A stretch of DNA of 64,000 nt, taken from UBA2040 sp041751955 (GTDB taxonomy: Bacteria; Bacteroidota; Bacteroidia; Flavobacteriales_D; Crocinitomicaceae). Location of the stretch: positions 1 through 64,000 of the forward strand of contig JBGSIB010000073.1 in NCBI GenBank assembly GCA_041751955.1. The letters are read 5' to 3'. The stretch's first letter is position 1; each line of letters opens with the position of its first letter. The translations under genes and the position numbers were made by a program. Shown in pieces: positions 26,909-36,376 of the stretch. The notes under the pieces were generated by a model. It made no database searches. It was not told the origin of the DNA and was given only the letters and a program-made list of their open reading frames with translations.

Positions 26909-27824
26909 TCGCAAACTCTCCAGCGATCAATCCACCGGTATGAATGAAAACTATTTTTTTGTCCTTGAGTTTTGAATCGCGATAATAATCGAACATGGCA
27001 AAAAATGCTTTGCCGGTATAAACAGGATCGAGTTTCAGTTGATGTTCGTTTTCAATTTCTTGGATAAATTTCAGTAATTCAGCAGTTGATTTTCCATAAC
27101 CACCAAAATGGAATTCAGAATGGACAATCATTTTGTCCGCGACATCAGAAATGATATCGTTGCCAAAACCTTGCTTTTTCATTAGACCTGAAATTTCAGC
27201 GACCGAATCAAAACCCTTTAAAACAGGAACAGCATGTACGTGTTGATTTTCCTGACAACTCATGGCAATACCAATACTTGTCGCACATGTCCCTTGAGCA
27301 AGCCAAATATCATCAAAATCCAACCCGATTTCCTGAACGATTTCCTGACAACCTACCATTCCTAAATAATTCTTACCTCCTTCTGGAATAATCTGATAAG
27401 CACGATACTCATCTTTCAACTCGTTGAGATATTCATAATCATCTCTCAGGTGATATTCTTCGCGAGTAATAAAACGAAATTCCATTCCCCAATCCGAACA
27501 TTGTTTCAAAATAGAATTACTATTTGCATTCAGTTCATCTCCCCGAATTAAAGCCATAGATCTCAATCCCAAAGTCATACAGGCGTGGGCTGTTGCTAAG
27601 ACATGATTGGAATAAGCGCCTCCAAATGTCAAAATCCCTGATTTCTGAGCATGTTTAGTTTGTAAAATATTGAACTTTAACTTGCGCCATTTGTTTCCAG
27701 AGACAGCATCGTGAATTAGATCGTCTCTTTTTACAGAGAACTGGAGATTATTTTCTTTCGACCATTCAAGGTTTAAAGCTTGCAATGGAGATGGGGTTCG
27801 ATATTCGCTATAATTTGAGTTCAT
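26904..27824 (-). CDS. PLP-dependent ACC deaminase/D-cysteine desulfhydrase-family enzyme
   Basis: The protein has 306 residues of fold-type II PLP enzyme. The PLP lysine lies in VSGNKWRKLKF (K45), and the substrate loop is FGGAYSNHVLATA. The glycine-rich phosphate loop (GTCATSIGIA) and the C-terminal FIHTGGL are also present. Family members cleave 1-aminocyclopropane-1-carboxylate or release sulfide from D-cysteine, and the sequence alone does not decide which. D-cysteine desulfhydrase is more common in bacteria of this type. The gene stands alone on the minus strand, convergent with porP. Confidence 0.85.
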   Translation of the reverse strand: MNSNYSEYRTPSPLQALNLEWSKENNLQFSVKRDDLIHDAVSGNKWRKLKFNILQTKHAQKSGILTFGGAYSNHVLATAHACMTLGLRSMALIRGDELNANSNSILKQCSDWGMEFRFITREEYHLRDDYEYLNELKDEYRAYQIIPEGGKNYLGMVGCQEIVQEIGLDFDDIWLAQGTCATSIGIAMSCQENQHVHAVPVLKGFDSVAEISGLMKKQGFGNDIISDVADKMIVHSEFHFGGYGKSTAELLKFIQEIENEHQLKLDPVYTGKAFFAMFDYYRDSKLKDKKIVFIHTGGLIAGEFAK

Positions 27825-27836
27825 TTATATTAACAG

Positions 27837-27844
27837 TATTTTTG
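27837..27844 (+). promoter_or_regulatory. -7 promoter box TATTTTTG for DUF5522
   Basis: An exact TAnnTTTG match ends 4 bp before the ATG at 27849. Transcription would start at or next to the start codon, implying a leaderless message. No matching -33 box was seen. Confidence 0.45.
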
Positions 27845-27848
27845 CCAA

Positions 27849-28037
27849 ATGAATAATGATTTTTCATCTTTTTCGAAAAGAGGAAAACTAGATCCTGAGG
27901 ATTTTTACACCACTCCAGAAGGTTATATAGTTTTTACAGAGAAGTACCACCTAAAAAGAGGATACTGTTGTAAAAGCGGTTGCAAACATTGTCCATACGG
28001 TTTCAACAAAGCTACAGGTAGAATTGAAAAATCTTAA
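27849..28037 (+). CDS. DUF5522 small Cys-rich protein
   Basis: The protein has 62 residues and carries the DUF5522 pattern: DFYTTPEGYIVFTEKYHL, then RGYCCKSGCKHCPYGF. The four cysteines in CCxxxCxxC order suggest a small metal site, perhaps zinc or iron-sulfur. The function is unknown. It shares the TTAA stop overlap with the convergent acyltransferase. Confidence 0.85.
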   Translation: MNNDFSSFSKRGKLDPEDFYTTPEGYIVFTEKYHLKRGYCCKSGCKHCPYGFNKATGRIEKS

Positions 28038-28573
28038 CGAATTCCATTTTCTGGAAAACGCCCCTTATATTGACTTAATATTTTCTTTATTTCAGCGATG
28101 TCGTTATCAACGTTCCCTGTCGCTTTGAATTCACCCCAGAAACCACCAATTTTCTTCTCGTAATCAATATACCCGATATAAATGGGAACTTGGGCTTTCT
28201 GTGCAATATAATAAAACCCTTTTTTCCAATTTGGGCTATAACTTCTCGTGCCTTCTGGCGTGAAAACCATAAACATTTCTTCGTTGGTATTGAAGTATTC
28301 AACTGCCTGTTCTGTTATGTTGGTTACTTTTTTTCTATCCACAGGAACACCACCCATCGCCTTTAAAATAAGGCCGAAAGGGAAAAAAAACAGTTCCTTT
28401 TTGATTAAGAACTTGGCGTTAACATTGTACTTGGCAAAAGTCATGCGTCCAATGATGAAATCCCAATTTGAAGTATGAGGTCCCATGACCACCACACATT
28501 TTTTCACATTCGGCGTGTTCGGATCAATTTTCCAGCCAAATAATTTAAGTATTGCAAACAATAATTTTCCCAT
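28034..28573 (-). CDS. 1-acyl-glycerol-3-phosphate acyltransferase-family protein
   Basis: The protein has 179 residues from ATG 28573 (MGKLLFAILKLFGWKI). The frame opens 24 bases earlier at an ATG that would give an unlikely leader. The HX4D catalytic motif is HTSNWDF, and the acyl-acceptor motif is FTPEGTRS. Members transfer acyl groups to lysophosphatidate or similar acceptors in membrane lipid synthesis. The short length and an N-terminal hydrophobic stretch suggest membrane association. The exact acceptor is not known. A TATCTTTG box sits 4 bp upstream on the minus strand. Confidence 0.82.
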   Translation of the reverse strand: MGKLLFAILKLFGWKIDPNTPNVKKCVVVMGPHTSNWDFIIGRMTFAKYNVNAKFLIKKELFFFPFGLILKAMGGVPVDRKKVTNITEQAVEYFNTNEEMFMVFTPEGTRSYSPNWKKGFYYIAQKAQVPIYIGYIDYEKKIGGFWGEFKATGNVDNDIAEIKKILSQYKGRFPENGIR

Positions 28574-28577
28574 ACCA

Positions 28578-28585
28578 CAAAGATA
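28578..28585 (-). promoter_or_regulatory. -7 promoter box TATCTTTG for acyltransferase
   Basis: An exact TAnnTTTG match on the minus strand, 4 bp from the ATG at 28573, so the message may be leaderless. This fits the chosen internal start better than the upstream ATG at 28597, which lies upstream of the box. No clear -33 box was found. Confidence 0.5.
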
Positions 28586-28603
28586 GTATTTCGTCAATTA
28601 TCG

Positions 28604-28611
28604 TATTTTTG
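28604..28611 (+). promoter_or_regulatory. -7 promoter box TATTTTTG
   Basis: An exact TAnnTTTG match, 16 bp before the ATG at 28628 of the unknown membrane-anchored protein. It is divergent from the acyltransferase box 18 bp away. Confidence 0.45.
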
Positions 28612-28627
28612 ATGAAGCCAATCTTTT

Positions 28628-30007
28628 ATGCGTATAAAACGATTTCTTGTTTCTTTGTGTTTTCTAATAGCCGTTTGGATTCTTTTTCTATTTGGACGCT
28701 TTTTTATTATTGAAAAACCCATTGAAAATCTGAGTCATATCCCCGAAAATAGCATATTTGCGATGCGTCTCGATGGCTCGAGTGCCTTAAAAAGCACCTT
28801 GTTTTCCATACTTCTAGAAGCAAATGACCCTGAGGTTATAGAAGTCATCAACTTACAAATCAATAAGAAATGGAAACGCAGAGGTGTTAGTAAAAATTTA
28901 GGAATAGATTTCCTGTCTGATATTGTCGTCTATGTTTTTCCTTTTGAGGAAGCACAAATGCTGGGATTTTCTTATAATCTGGACAAACCAGAACACATGC
29001 GAAAAAATGCTTCGGTGGCTTTGGATTCCAATCAGTTTTATGCCATTAATGAGAATATTGGTGTGGTATTAACTTATTTGGGGAAAAATTCGCTTAGTAT
29101 TCAGCAAAAGGCTAAAGCTATTGAAACGGCGAAAAAAATTGCATTCGAGCCTACGAAAACAGACTTGGCGAAAAAAATTGCGAAAAAAGAAACGAATAAA
29201 TTTGTTCAATTAACAAGCAAAGGAATGCTATACGGATCTTCCACGCTTTTTACCAGAACGGATATGGACTTGAGTTTGGAGAAACACTCCTTGGTTTTGG
29301 ACGGTCAACTAATTAAAAACAAGAGTGTCTCAGACATTTTCCAAAACAAAAACTACACGCTTGAGCCAAGTGGGGTGCACTTTTATACTACCTTGATTCC
29401 AGAAAGCATCCAAGATTCCTTGCGCAAGTTTATTGGTCAAATGAATTTTAAAACCCCTGATATTCAAGCAATCGCGATAAATTATCGTGGTCTAAAAATC
29501 GACAATATCGATGGAACTTTGGTGCAATCACCTGACATGGATTTGGTACTCAATTTTAAGGACACAATTGATTTATTGAATGCCATTAAAAAAAGTACTT
29601 TATTTGATGTTCTAAAATGGAAATTTCATGATAATCAAACCATTACAAACGGAGTTGCAAGGTATTATCTGACAAAAATTGATAATAAAACCTACGCAAT
29701 AAGTTCAAAAAAAATAGTGAAAACGAAAATGAATGAAGCGTCTTCTTTATTGAATATAAATGGTGATTTGTCACATTTTACAAATGTTTCAGGCGACAAA
29801 TGGCTCATGCTTTTTTTAAATAATTTTCCCTTTTATTCAAACAGCAAAACATTCTTTTCGAAAACAAAAGGAATCAATTTAATGATCAACAATACGGTTT
29901 CAAACAATGCCATCGTGCGTGGAAGGATAAATTTTAAAGAAGAATATTCACCGATGAATGAGTTCTTCAAATTTGGTGTTCAAAATAACTTTATTCGATT
30001 GAAGTAA
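28628..30007 (+). CDS. Unknown membrane-anchored protein
   Basis: The protein has 459 residues. It begins with a single helix, FLVSLCFLIAVWILFLFGRF, which is a membrane anchor or an uncleaved signal. The rest is soluble and probably periplasmic, with alternating strands and helices and Lys-rich stretches such as KKIAKKETNKFVQL. It resembles DUF3352-like proteins only loosely (an N-terminal anchor followed by DGSSALK and FLSDIVVYVFP), and I do not assign it. It overlaps the convergent metal-receptor gene by 17 bp. The function is unknown. Confidence 0.65.
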   Translation: MRIKRFLVSLCFLIAVWILFLFGRFFIIEKPIENLSHIPENSIFAMRLDGSSALKSTLFSILLEANDPEVIEVINLQINKKWKRRGVSKNLGIDFLSDIVVYVFPFEEAQMLGFSYNLDKPEHMRKNASVALDSNQFYAINENIGVVLTYLGKNSLSIQQKAKAIETAKKIAFEPTKTDLAKKIAKKETNKFVQLTSKGMLYGSSTLFTRTDMDLSLEKHSLVLDGQLIKNKSVSDIFQNKNYTLEPSGVHFYTTLIPESIQDSLRKFIGQMNFKTPDIQAIAINYRGLKIDNIDGTLVQSPDMDLVLNFKDTIDLLNAIKKSTLFDVLKWKFHDNQTITNGVARYYLTKIDNKTYAISSKKIVKTKMNEASSLLNINGDLSHFTNVSGDKWLMLFLNNFPFYSNSKTFFSKTKGINLMINNTVSNNAIVRGRINFKEEYSPMNEFFKFGVQNNFIRLK

Positions 30008-30764
30008 GTAATTCGTGAAAATATTGTGGCGCATGAATTAACCGCGAGCCATACCACGAGAACATTTCACCATCCACTAATTTGATTTTTGCCTTGGGAA
30101 ATTTTATTTGAAGTTCGGCAATGTCTTGTTCTTTAAAAGGATAAGGTTCTGAACTTAAGAAAATTAGACCACAATCTGAATTTATTTCATTGTCTAAAAC
30201 TGGATAGCGATCGCTTAAAGCCAAATTTTTTAAATTGCATTTTTCTAACAAATGAGAAATGAAGGTTTCTCGACCAGCCAACATCCATGGATTTTTCCAG
30301 ATAAAATACAAAACATTTTTTTCTGTCTTCAGGCCCAGAAAATTATCGAAACCAAATTTTATTTGACCGACGATTTCAACAGCTTTTGCTTCCTTTCCGG
30401 TGATTCGACCAATTTCCAGCATCATCTCATAAGCATCTTCCAAAGTCTTGATATCGCTCATCCAAATTGGAGAAAGGTCCGCTAGAGATTCTATATTTTG
30501 TTGATCATTTTCTTCCTTATTGCCAATAATTAAATCTGGTTTCAAGCGTTTAACCTTCTCCAAATCAACATTTTTGGTACCACCAACACGTTGTTTCGTT
30601 TTCCACCAATGATTCGGGTGAACGCAAAATTTAGTCAACCCTACGAGTTCTTCCTCTAATCCAAGATGGTAAAGAAATTCTGTTTGCGAAGGAACCAAGG
30701 AAACAATTCTTCTGACCGGAGTTTGAATCTCCACAGAACGCTTCATTTGGTCAACGAACAGCAT
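29991..30764 (-). CDS. Helical-backbone metal-receptor (BtuF-like) protein without signal peptide
   Basis: The protein has 257 residues. It opens with RIVSLVPSQTEFLYHLGL, the hallmark of class III periplasmic-binding proteins (BtuF, FhuD, siderophore and cobalamin receptors), then VGGTKNVDLEKVKRLKPDLI and a long connecting helix. It has no signal peptide or lipobox at the start, so it may be cytoplasmic or use another export route. No ABC permease or ATPase lies nearby. It directly follows cystathionine beta-synthase with zero gap. Whether it binds cobalamin, heme or another ligand is unknown. Confidence 0.75.
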   Translation of the reverse strand: MLFVDQMKRSVEIQTPVRRIVSLVPSQTEFLYHLGLEEELVGLTKFCVHPNHWWKTKQRVGGTKNVDLEKVKRLKPDLIIGNKEENDQQNIESLADLSPIWMSDIKTLEDAYEMMLEIGRITGKEAKAVEIVGQIKFGFDNFLGLKTEKNVLYFIWKNPWMLAGRETFISHLLEKCNLKNLALSDRYPVLDNEINSDCGLIFLSSEPYPFKEQDIAELQIKFPKAKIKLVDGEMFSWYGSRLIHAPQYFHELLTSIE

Positions 30765-32126
30765 TTAAGCTAAAGAAGAAATTATGTCGTATTTGGTGAC
30801 AATATGATACTTCCCATTGTCCATTTCTACCAAACAAGCGGCAGTTTGCTTGTTGATTAATTTGGAAACTTCTTCAACACTGGCAGTTGATTTCACAATT
30901 GGAAATGGCGCTTGCATGATGGAAGAAATTGGTGCATCAATTACGGAAGGATTCTCCACTAAAAGTTGGTAAACATGGTTGTCATCGATGGAGCCCACAA
31001 ATTTATTATCCTTCATAACCGGGATTTGGGAAATGCCGAACTTACGCATGGCAGCAACAGCGTGAGAAACCAATTCTTCTCCATACAAAGTCACTAAAGG
31101 TTGTTCTTCATGCGTTTTAATCAATTCGGCTGCCGTTGTAAATTCTTCTTCCAAGAAACCGCGCTCACGCATCCAATCGTCATTGAACATTTTTCCAACA
31201 TAACGACTGCCATGATCATGAAATAAAACTACGACTATATCATCTTCTTTGAACATATCCTTCATTTGGATAACGCCTTTCACGGCAGAACCTGCTGAAT
31301 TTCCGACAAAAATCCCTTCTTCTCGTGCGATGCGTCGCGTATAAATTGCCGCATCTTTATCCGTAACCTTTTCGAAATGATCGATGATGTCGAAATCAAC
31401 ATTTGCAGGCAAAATATCTTCACCTATACCTTCGGTGATGTATGGATAAATCTCGTTTTCATCAAAAATCCCCGTCTCTTTGTATTTTTTAAAAACGGAA
31501 CCATAGGTATCAATTCCTAAAATCTTGATATTTGGATTTTTCTCTTTTAAATATTTTCCAACTCCTGAAATTGTGCCTCCAGTGCCCACTCCAACAACGA
31601 AATGCGTGATTTTTCCATCCGTTTGTTCCCAAATTTCTGGACCTGTTTGTTCGTAATGTGCTTGACGGTTGGACAGGTTATCATATTGATTGACATACCA
31701 AGAATTTGGAATTTCAGAGGCCAATCGTTTTGAAACACTGTAATAAGACCTTGGGTCTGTTGGTTCAACAGCCGTAGGACAAACAACAACTTCCGCCCCA
31801 ACAGCGCGAAGAATATCCATTTTTTCTTTGGATTGTTTGTCGTTTAAAACACAAATCAATTTGTAACCTTTGATAATGGCACCTAAAGCTAATCCCATTC
31901 CAGTGTTGCCTGAAGTTCCTTCGATAATGGTTCCGCCTGGTTTCAAACGACCGTCCGCTTCCGCATCTTCAATCATTTTTACAGCCATTCTATCCTTCAC
32001 CGAATTCCCTGGATTGGTAGTTTCTACTTTTGCCAAAACGGTTGCTTTGATATCCTTAGTTAATTTATTCAAACGTACCAATGGAGTGTTCCCGATGGTT
32101 TCCAATATGTTGTTGTAAACTTTCAT
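30765..32126 (-). CDS. Cystathionine beta-synthase (PLP domain plus CBS pair)
   Basis: The protein has 453 residues. The PLP domain (about 1-325) has the lysine loop NPGNSVKDR (K44), GTSGNTGMG and GVGTGGTISG. The C-terminal part (about 335-453) holds two CBS repeats (HAVAAMRKFGISQIPVM and VEEVSKLINKQTAACLV). This layout matches bacterial cystathionine beta-synthase, which condenses serine with homocysteine. A cysteine synthase-type activity cannot be excluded, though the CBS tail favours the first. It starts at ATG 32126, 16 bp after a strong promoter box. The metal-receptor gene follows without a gap. Confidence 0.88.
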   Translation of the reverse strand: MKVYNNILETIGNTPLVRLNKLTKDIKATVLAKVETTNPGNSVKDRMAVKMIEDAEADGRLKPGGTIIEGTSGNTGMGLALGAIIKGYKLICVLNDKQSKEKMDILRAVGAEVVVCPTAVEPTDPRSYYSVSKRLASEIPNSWYVNQYDNLSNRQAHYEQTGPEIWEQTDGKITHFVVGVGTGGTISGVGKYLKEKNPNIKILGIDTYGSVFKKYKETGIFDENEIYPYITEGIGEDILPANVDFDIIDHFEKVTDKDAAIYTRRIAREEGIFVGNSAGSAVKGVIQMKDMFKEDDIVVVLFHDHGSRYVGKMFNDDWMRERGFLEEEFTTAAELIKTHEEQPLVTLYGEELVSHAVAAMRKFGISQIPVMKDNKFVGSIDDNHVYQLLVENPSVIDAPISSIMQAPFPIVKSTASVEEVSKLINKQTAACLVEMDNGKYHIVTKYDIISSLA

Positions 32127-32142
32127 CCTAATTATTTGGATG

Positions 32143-32150
32143 CAAAGATA
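32143..32150 (-). promoter_or_regulatory. -7 promoter box TATCTTTG for cystathionine beta-synthase
   Basis: An exact TAnnTTTG match on the minus strand, 16 bp upstream of the ATG. It probably drives the beta-synthase/metal-receptor pair. No clear -33 TTTG was found. Confidence 0.55.
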
Positions 32151-32202
32151 AGGCTTGGGCTCAATTAGGCATGAAATAATTGATAATTAATCATCAGAAA
32201 TA

Positions 32203-33276
32203 CTAGAAGTTAAGAGTGAATTGCGTTTCGACTTTTTGTGAAGGTTCTTCCAATTTATCAAAACTACTTAACGAAAAGCCTACAAGTCGAACTGAGCTGG
32301 AAAGGGGTAGAATTTCATTGAAAAGTTCAACTGCTAGGTTAAACAAATCAGTTTCAGACCTGATTTCTCTGGGAATGGTTTTACTTTTTGTTAATGTCTG
32401 AAAATCGGCATAACGCAATTTCATACTCAATGTTCTTGCTCTTTTATCTGATTTTCCCTGACGTTTCCAAAGCTTTTGCAACAAATTTTTACAAACTTCC
32501 CATAGTTCCAATTCATCGCCGATATTCTCCAGAAAGGTGTTTTCAACCGCTATGGATTTTCTTTGTCTTTCAGAATGCACTAGACGGTTATCTATTCCAC
32601 GAGCAATATTATAAAAAAAAGAGCCCGATTTTCCGAAATAACGTGTTAACTCACCTTCCGAAAAAGCTAGTAAATCTTTTCCCTTGAAAATATTGAGTTC
32701 CTTCATTCGTTCAGCCGTAGCTTTTCCTACCCCATGAAATTTGTGAATGGGAAGCTGCTCCACGAATGCTTTTCCCTGTTCAGGTGTTATCACGAAAAGT
32801 CCGTTCGGTTTGTCTTCATCTGATGCCAATTTGGCCAAAAACTTATTGTACGATACACCTGCAGAGGCAACTAAACCAGTTGCATTATATATATCTGTTT
32901 TTATAGATTGTGCGAGAAAAGTGGCCGACGACATGCGCATTTTGTTTTCGGTAATATCCAAATAGGCTTCATCTAGCGACAAAGGCTCAATACAATCAGT
33001 GTACTGGTCGAAAACTGCGTGAACTTGCTCAGATACCGTTTTATAGGCATCAAATCGTGGACGGACAAAAATTAGTTCTGGGCAAAGTTCTTTAGCTCTT
33101 CTCCCATTCATAGCTGAACGAACACCAAATTTTCGTGCTTCGTAGCTAGCCGCAGCAACAACACCACGTTCACCTCCTCCTCCCACCGCAACAGGTTTTC
33201 CTTGTAATTCAGGATTATCTCTTTGCTCAACTGAGGCAAAAAATGCGTCCATGTCGATGTGAAGAATCTTTCTCAT
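32203..33276 (-). CDS. dinB: DNA polymerase IV (Y-family)
   Basis: The protein has 357 residues. The catalytic carboxylates sit in ILHIDMDAFFASVE (D8, steric-gate F13) and SLDEAYLD (D102, E103), and RSAM and helix-hairpin-helix (FHGVGKATAERM) motifs follow. It ends in QFTLNF, which resembles the sliding-clamp-binding tail. It performs error-prone translesion synthesis. It follows terC by 12 bp on the same strand. A second, diverged Y-family polymerase is at 54555-55772. Confidence 0.95.
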   Translation of the reverse strand: MRKILHIDMDAFFASVEQRDNPELQGKPVAVGGGGERGVVAAASYEARKFGVRSAMNGRRAKELCPELIFVRPRFDAYKTVSEQVHAVFDQYTDCIEPLSLDEAYLDITENKMRMSSATFLAQSIKTDIYNATGLVASAGVSYNKFLAKLASDEDKPNGLFVITPEQGKAFVEQLPIHKFHGVGKATAERMKELNIFKGKDLLAFSEGELTRYFGKSGSFFYNIARGIDNRLVHSERQRKSIAVENTFLENIGDELELWEVCKNLLQKLWKRQGKSDKRARTLSMKLRYADFQTLTKSKTIPREIRSETDLFNLAVELFNEILPLSSSVRLVGFSLSSFDKLEEPSQKVETQFTLNF

Positions 33277-33288
33277 TTGAAAGAGAAA

Positions 33289-34233
33289 CTATACGTTCTC
33301 GTGACGTGATTTGTACATGGAATATACCACACCAAAAGTAAGGAGTCCGAGAATAGTTAACAGAGAAATTTTTGTTGAAATTTCATAATAATGGACAATC
33401 AACATCTTGATTCCAACAAAGAACAAAACTCCGATTAACGCAAACTTCATGTAATGGAATTTATCCAGCATGCCCGCGAGGAAGAAATACAAATTACGCA
33501 AACCAAGAATGGCAAAAATATTGGACGAGAAGACTAAAAATGGATCAGTTGTGATGGAAAAAATTGCAGGTATTGAGTCAACAGCAAAAAGCACATCTGA
33601 AAATTCTACCACAATTAAAGCAGCAAAAAATCCAGTGGCAACGCGTTTTCCATTTTCAACAGCAAAGTATCGGCCATCGCGAATGGTCCAGTCAATCTTA
33701 AATATTTTCGACAAAAGCCGAACCCCAAAACTTTCCTTGAAATTCTCACTCTCATCTTCGTCTCCAATCATTTTAAAGGCCGAAAAGACCAAAATTGCAC
33801 CAAAAACGTAAGTCGCCCATTCGAAGTTACGAACGAAAGCTGCGCCGACTAAAATCATCGCTAAACGGAAAACAACCGCACCAATTATTCCCCAAAAAAG
33901 TATGTTGTGTTGATACTTTCCTTCGATTTTAAAGAATTTGAACACTAAGGCAATCACAAAAATATTATCCAAACTCAGCGATTCTTCAATCAAATAGCCC
34001 GTGTAATAATCAAGCATGGCTTTTCCAGGCGCGGTTCCCAATTTATTGATTCCGTAAAAATTGACGTCGTATACCCAATAGATAAAGATGCCGAACAACA
34101 AAGCAATTGAAACCCACACTGCAGTCCATTTCAGCGAGTCTTTCATAGAGACAGTGTGATTCTCTTTATGAAAAACACCCAAATCCAGCGCAAGCAATGC
34201 AAAAACAAGAAGAAGAAAAATGGCCCAAACCAT
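33289..34233 (-). CDS. TerC-family integral membrane protein
   Basis: The protein has 314 residues with about eight to nine membrane helices. The conserved acidic residues of TerC/Alx proteins are visible in LDLGVFH, ESLSLDNIFVIALV and VEFSDVLFAVDSIPAIF. The family is linked to tellurite resistance and, more generally, to metal ion (Mn) efflux and metalation of exported proteins. It sits 12 bp before dinB, probably in the same operon. A TATCTTTG box lies 30 bp upstream of the ATG. Confidence 0.9.
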   Translation of the reverse strand: MVWAIFLLLVFALLALDLGVFHKENHTVSMKDSLKWTAVWVSIALLFGIFIYWVYDVNFYGINKLGTAPGKAMLDYYTGYLIEESLSLDNIFVIALVFKFFKIEGKYQHNILFWGIIGAVVFRLAMILVGAAFVRNFEWATYVFGAILVFSAFKMIGDEDESENFKESFGVRLLSKIFKIDWTIRDGRYFAVENGKRVATGFFAALIVVEFSDVLFAVDSIPAIFSITTDPFLVFSSNIFAILGLRNLYFFLAGMLDKFHYMKFALIGVLFFVGIKMLIVHYYEISTKISLLTILGLLTFGVVYSMYKSRHENV

Positions 34234-34263
34234 AAAAGGAAACCGATTAATTTAATATGTATC

Positions 34264-34271
34264 CAAAGATA
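34264..34271 (-). promoter_or_regulatory. -7 promoter box TATCTTTG for terC-dinB
   Basis: An exact TAnnTTTG on the minus strand, 30 bp upstream of the terC ATG. A TTTTG lies 16 bp further upstream, which is shorter than the usual 19-22 bp spacing. Confidence 0.5.
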
Positions 34272-34337
34272 ATTATTCTTCGTTCTTCAAAACAGAAAGC
34301 TCCGATTATTCTTATTTTTACACAAACATTTCTTCGA

Positions 34338-36368
34338 ATGGACTTCCAATTAAAATCTGACTTTCAACCAACAGGCGACCAACCTGAGGCAATCAAAAGC
34401 TTGGTGAAAGGTATTCAAGACAATTTATTTGGACAAACCTTGATGGGGGTTACTGGAAGTGGTAAAACCTTCACTATTGCAAATGTCATTCAGGAAGTCG
34501 GGAAACCAACCTTGGTACTAAGTCACAACAAAACCTTGGCGGCCCAGCTTTACGGAGAATTCAAACAGTTTTTTCCGGAAAATTCAGTCGAATATTTCGT
34601 GTCCTATTACGATTATTATCAGCCTGAAGCGTATTTGCCCGTAACTGGAACGTACATAGAAAAAGACCTACAAATAAACGATGAATTAGAGAAGTTGAGA
34701 CTTTCTGCGACTTCCGCCCTACTTTCAGGTCGACGAGACGTGATCGTTGTTTCATCCGTTTCTTGTATTTACGGTATTGGAAATCCAAATGAATTTGCCA
34801 AAAGTGTCATGCCCATTCATGTTGGCATGACTGTTTCGCGAAATAAATTTTTGCTCCGTTTAGTTGAGAATCTTTATTCAAGGTCTGTGAATGAATTTTC
34901 TAGAGGCCAATTTAGGGTGAAAGGTGATACTGTCGACATTTATTTAGCTTATGCTGATTATGCACTAAGAGTAGAATTTTGGGGCGACGATATCGAGAAA
35001 ATATCAACTATTGACCCTATAAACAACAGTACAATTGAGATTCTTGAAGATATCAACATTTATCCAGCCAATATTTTCGTGAGTAGTCCAGAAACGACGC
35101 GAAATGCAATTGATCAAATTACAATTGATTTGGGAATTCAATACGAAGCCTTTAAGCTGGAAGGAAAACATGAAGAGGCCGCACGACTCAAGGAGCGAAC
35201 TGAATACGATTTAGAAATGATGCGCGAATTGGGTTATTGCTCTGGAATAGAGAATTATTCGAGATATTTTGACCAGCGAGAACCGGGAACACGTCCTTTC
35301 TGCCTTTTGGATTATTTTCCGAAAGACTATCTAATGGTTGTGGATGAAAGTCATGTAACCTTGCCTCAAATTCGAGCGATGTATGGTGGCGATCGTTCTC
35401 GAAAACTCAATTTGGTGGATTACGGTTTCCGTATTCAAGCGGCCATGGACAATCGTCCGTTGAAATTTGAGGAATACGAGGAATTGCTCAATCAAATCAT
35501 TTATGTTTCCGCAACCCCTGCCGATTATGAAATTGAACGTTCAGAAGGATTTGTTGTCGAGCAAGTAATTCGACCGACAGGATTACTCGATCCGATAATT
35601 GAAGTTCGTCCAAGTTTGAATCAGATTGATGATTTGATTCACGAAATTCAAATTCGAGTAGACAAAGAAGAGCGCACTTTGGTGACCACTTTGACCAAAC
35701 GAATGGCTGAAGAATTGCAAAAATATCTCGACAAATTAGGGATTTTGTGTCGATATATCCACAGCGACATTGATACCATCGAACGAGTTGAAATTCTGCG
35801 TCAGTTGCGCCTAGGAACTTTTGACGTACTTATCGGTGTAAATTTACTTCGAGAAGGATTGGATTTGCCTGAGGTTTCTTTGGTGGCCATTATTGATGCG
35901 GATAAAGAAGGATTTTTGCGCAGCACACGCTCATTGGTGCAAACCGTTGGTCGTGCCGCCAGAAATGTGGATGGCAGAGTCATCATGTATGCGGATAAAA
36001 TGACCGATTCTATGCGTCAAACGATTGAAGAAACCGATCGCCGTCGCGAAATTCAGCACGCGTACAATGTCGCTCATGGTCAAGTTCCAATGGCTTTGAA
36101 CAAGTCGAAAGAACGCATTATGGATTCAACAAAAGTAGCCGATGGCGATTCTGCAACTCGTATTTTGAAGAGAGCATACGAGCAACAAGAAGAAAATCTC
36201 CAAATGGCTGCAGAGCATCAAGGCAGTTACACCGACCAAGATAAATTAGCGAAGATGATAAAGGCAACCAAAAAAGCTATGGAAAGTGCCGCCAAAGATT
36301 TGGACTTTATTGAAGCTGCGCGACTTCGCGATGAGTTGTTTGAGATGCAGCGGTTTGTTGAGAAATGA
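34338..36368 (+). CDS. uvrB: Excinuclease ABC subunit B
   Basis: The protein has 676 residues from ATG 34338 (MDFQLKSDFQPTGDQPEAIK). The frame opens at 34257, but the canonical N-terminus begins at 34338. Landmarks: Walker A GVTGSGKTFT, beta-hairpin YYDYYQPEAYLP, helicase motif VDESHVTLPQ, motif V/VI (GVNLLREGLDLPEVSL, VGRAARN), and a C-terminal UVR motif (AMESAAKDLDFIEAARLRDE) that binds UvrC. It is the DNA-damage-loading helicase of nucleotide excision repair. A one-mismatch promoter box TATTTTTA lies at 34313-34320. Confidence 0.97.
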   Translation: MDFQLKSDFQPTGDQPEAIKSLVKGIQDNLFGQTLMGVTGSGKTFTIANVIQEVGKPTLVLSHNKTLAAQLYGEFKQFFPENSVEYFVSYYDYYQPEAYLPVTGTYIEKDLQINDELEKLRLSATSALLSGRRDVIVVSSVSCIYGIGNPNEFAKSVMPIHVGMTVSRNKFLLRLVENLYSRSVNEFSRGQFRVKGDTVDIYLAYADYALRVEFWGDDIEKISTIDPINNSTIEILEDINIYPANIFVSSPETTRNAIDQITIDLGIQYEAFKLEGKHEEAARLKERTEYDLEMMRELGYCSGIENYSRYFDQREPGTRPFCLLDYFPKDYLMVVDESHVTLPQIRAMYGGDRSRKLNLVDYGFRIQAAMDNRPLKFEEYEELLNQIIYVSATPADYEIERSEGFVVEQVIRPTGLLDPIIEVRPSLNQIDDLIHEIQIRVDKEERTLVTTLTKRMAEELQKYLDKLGILCRYIHSDIDTIERVEILRQLRLGTFDVLIGVNLLREGLDLPEVSLVAIIDADKEGFLRSTRSLVQTVGRAARNVDGRVIMYADKMTDSMRQTIEETDRRREIQHAYNVAHGQVPMALNKSKERIMDSTKVADGDSATRILKRAYEQQEENLQMAAEHQGSYTDQDKLAKMIKATKKAMESAAKDLDFIEAARLRDELFEMQRFVEK

Positions 36369-36376
36369 ATCCTTCT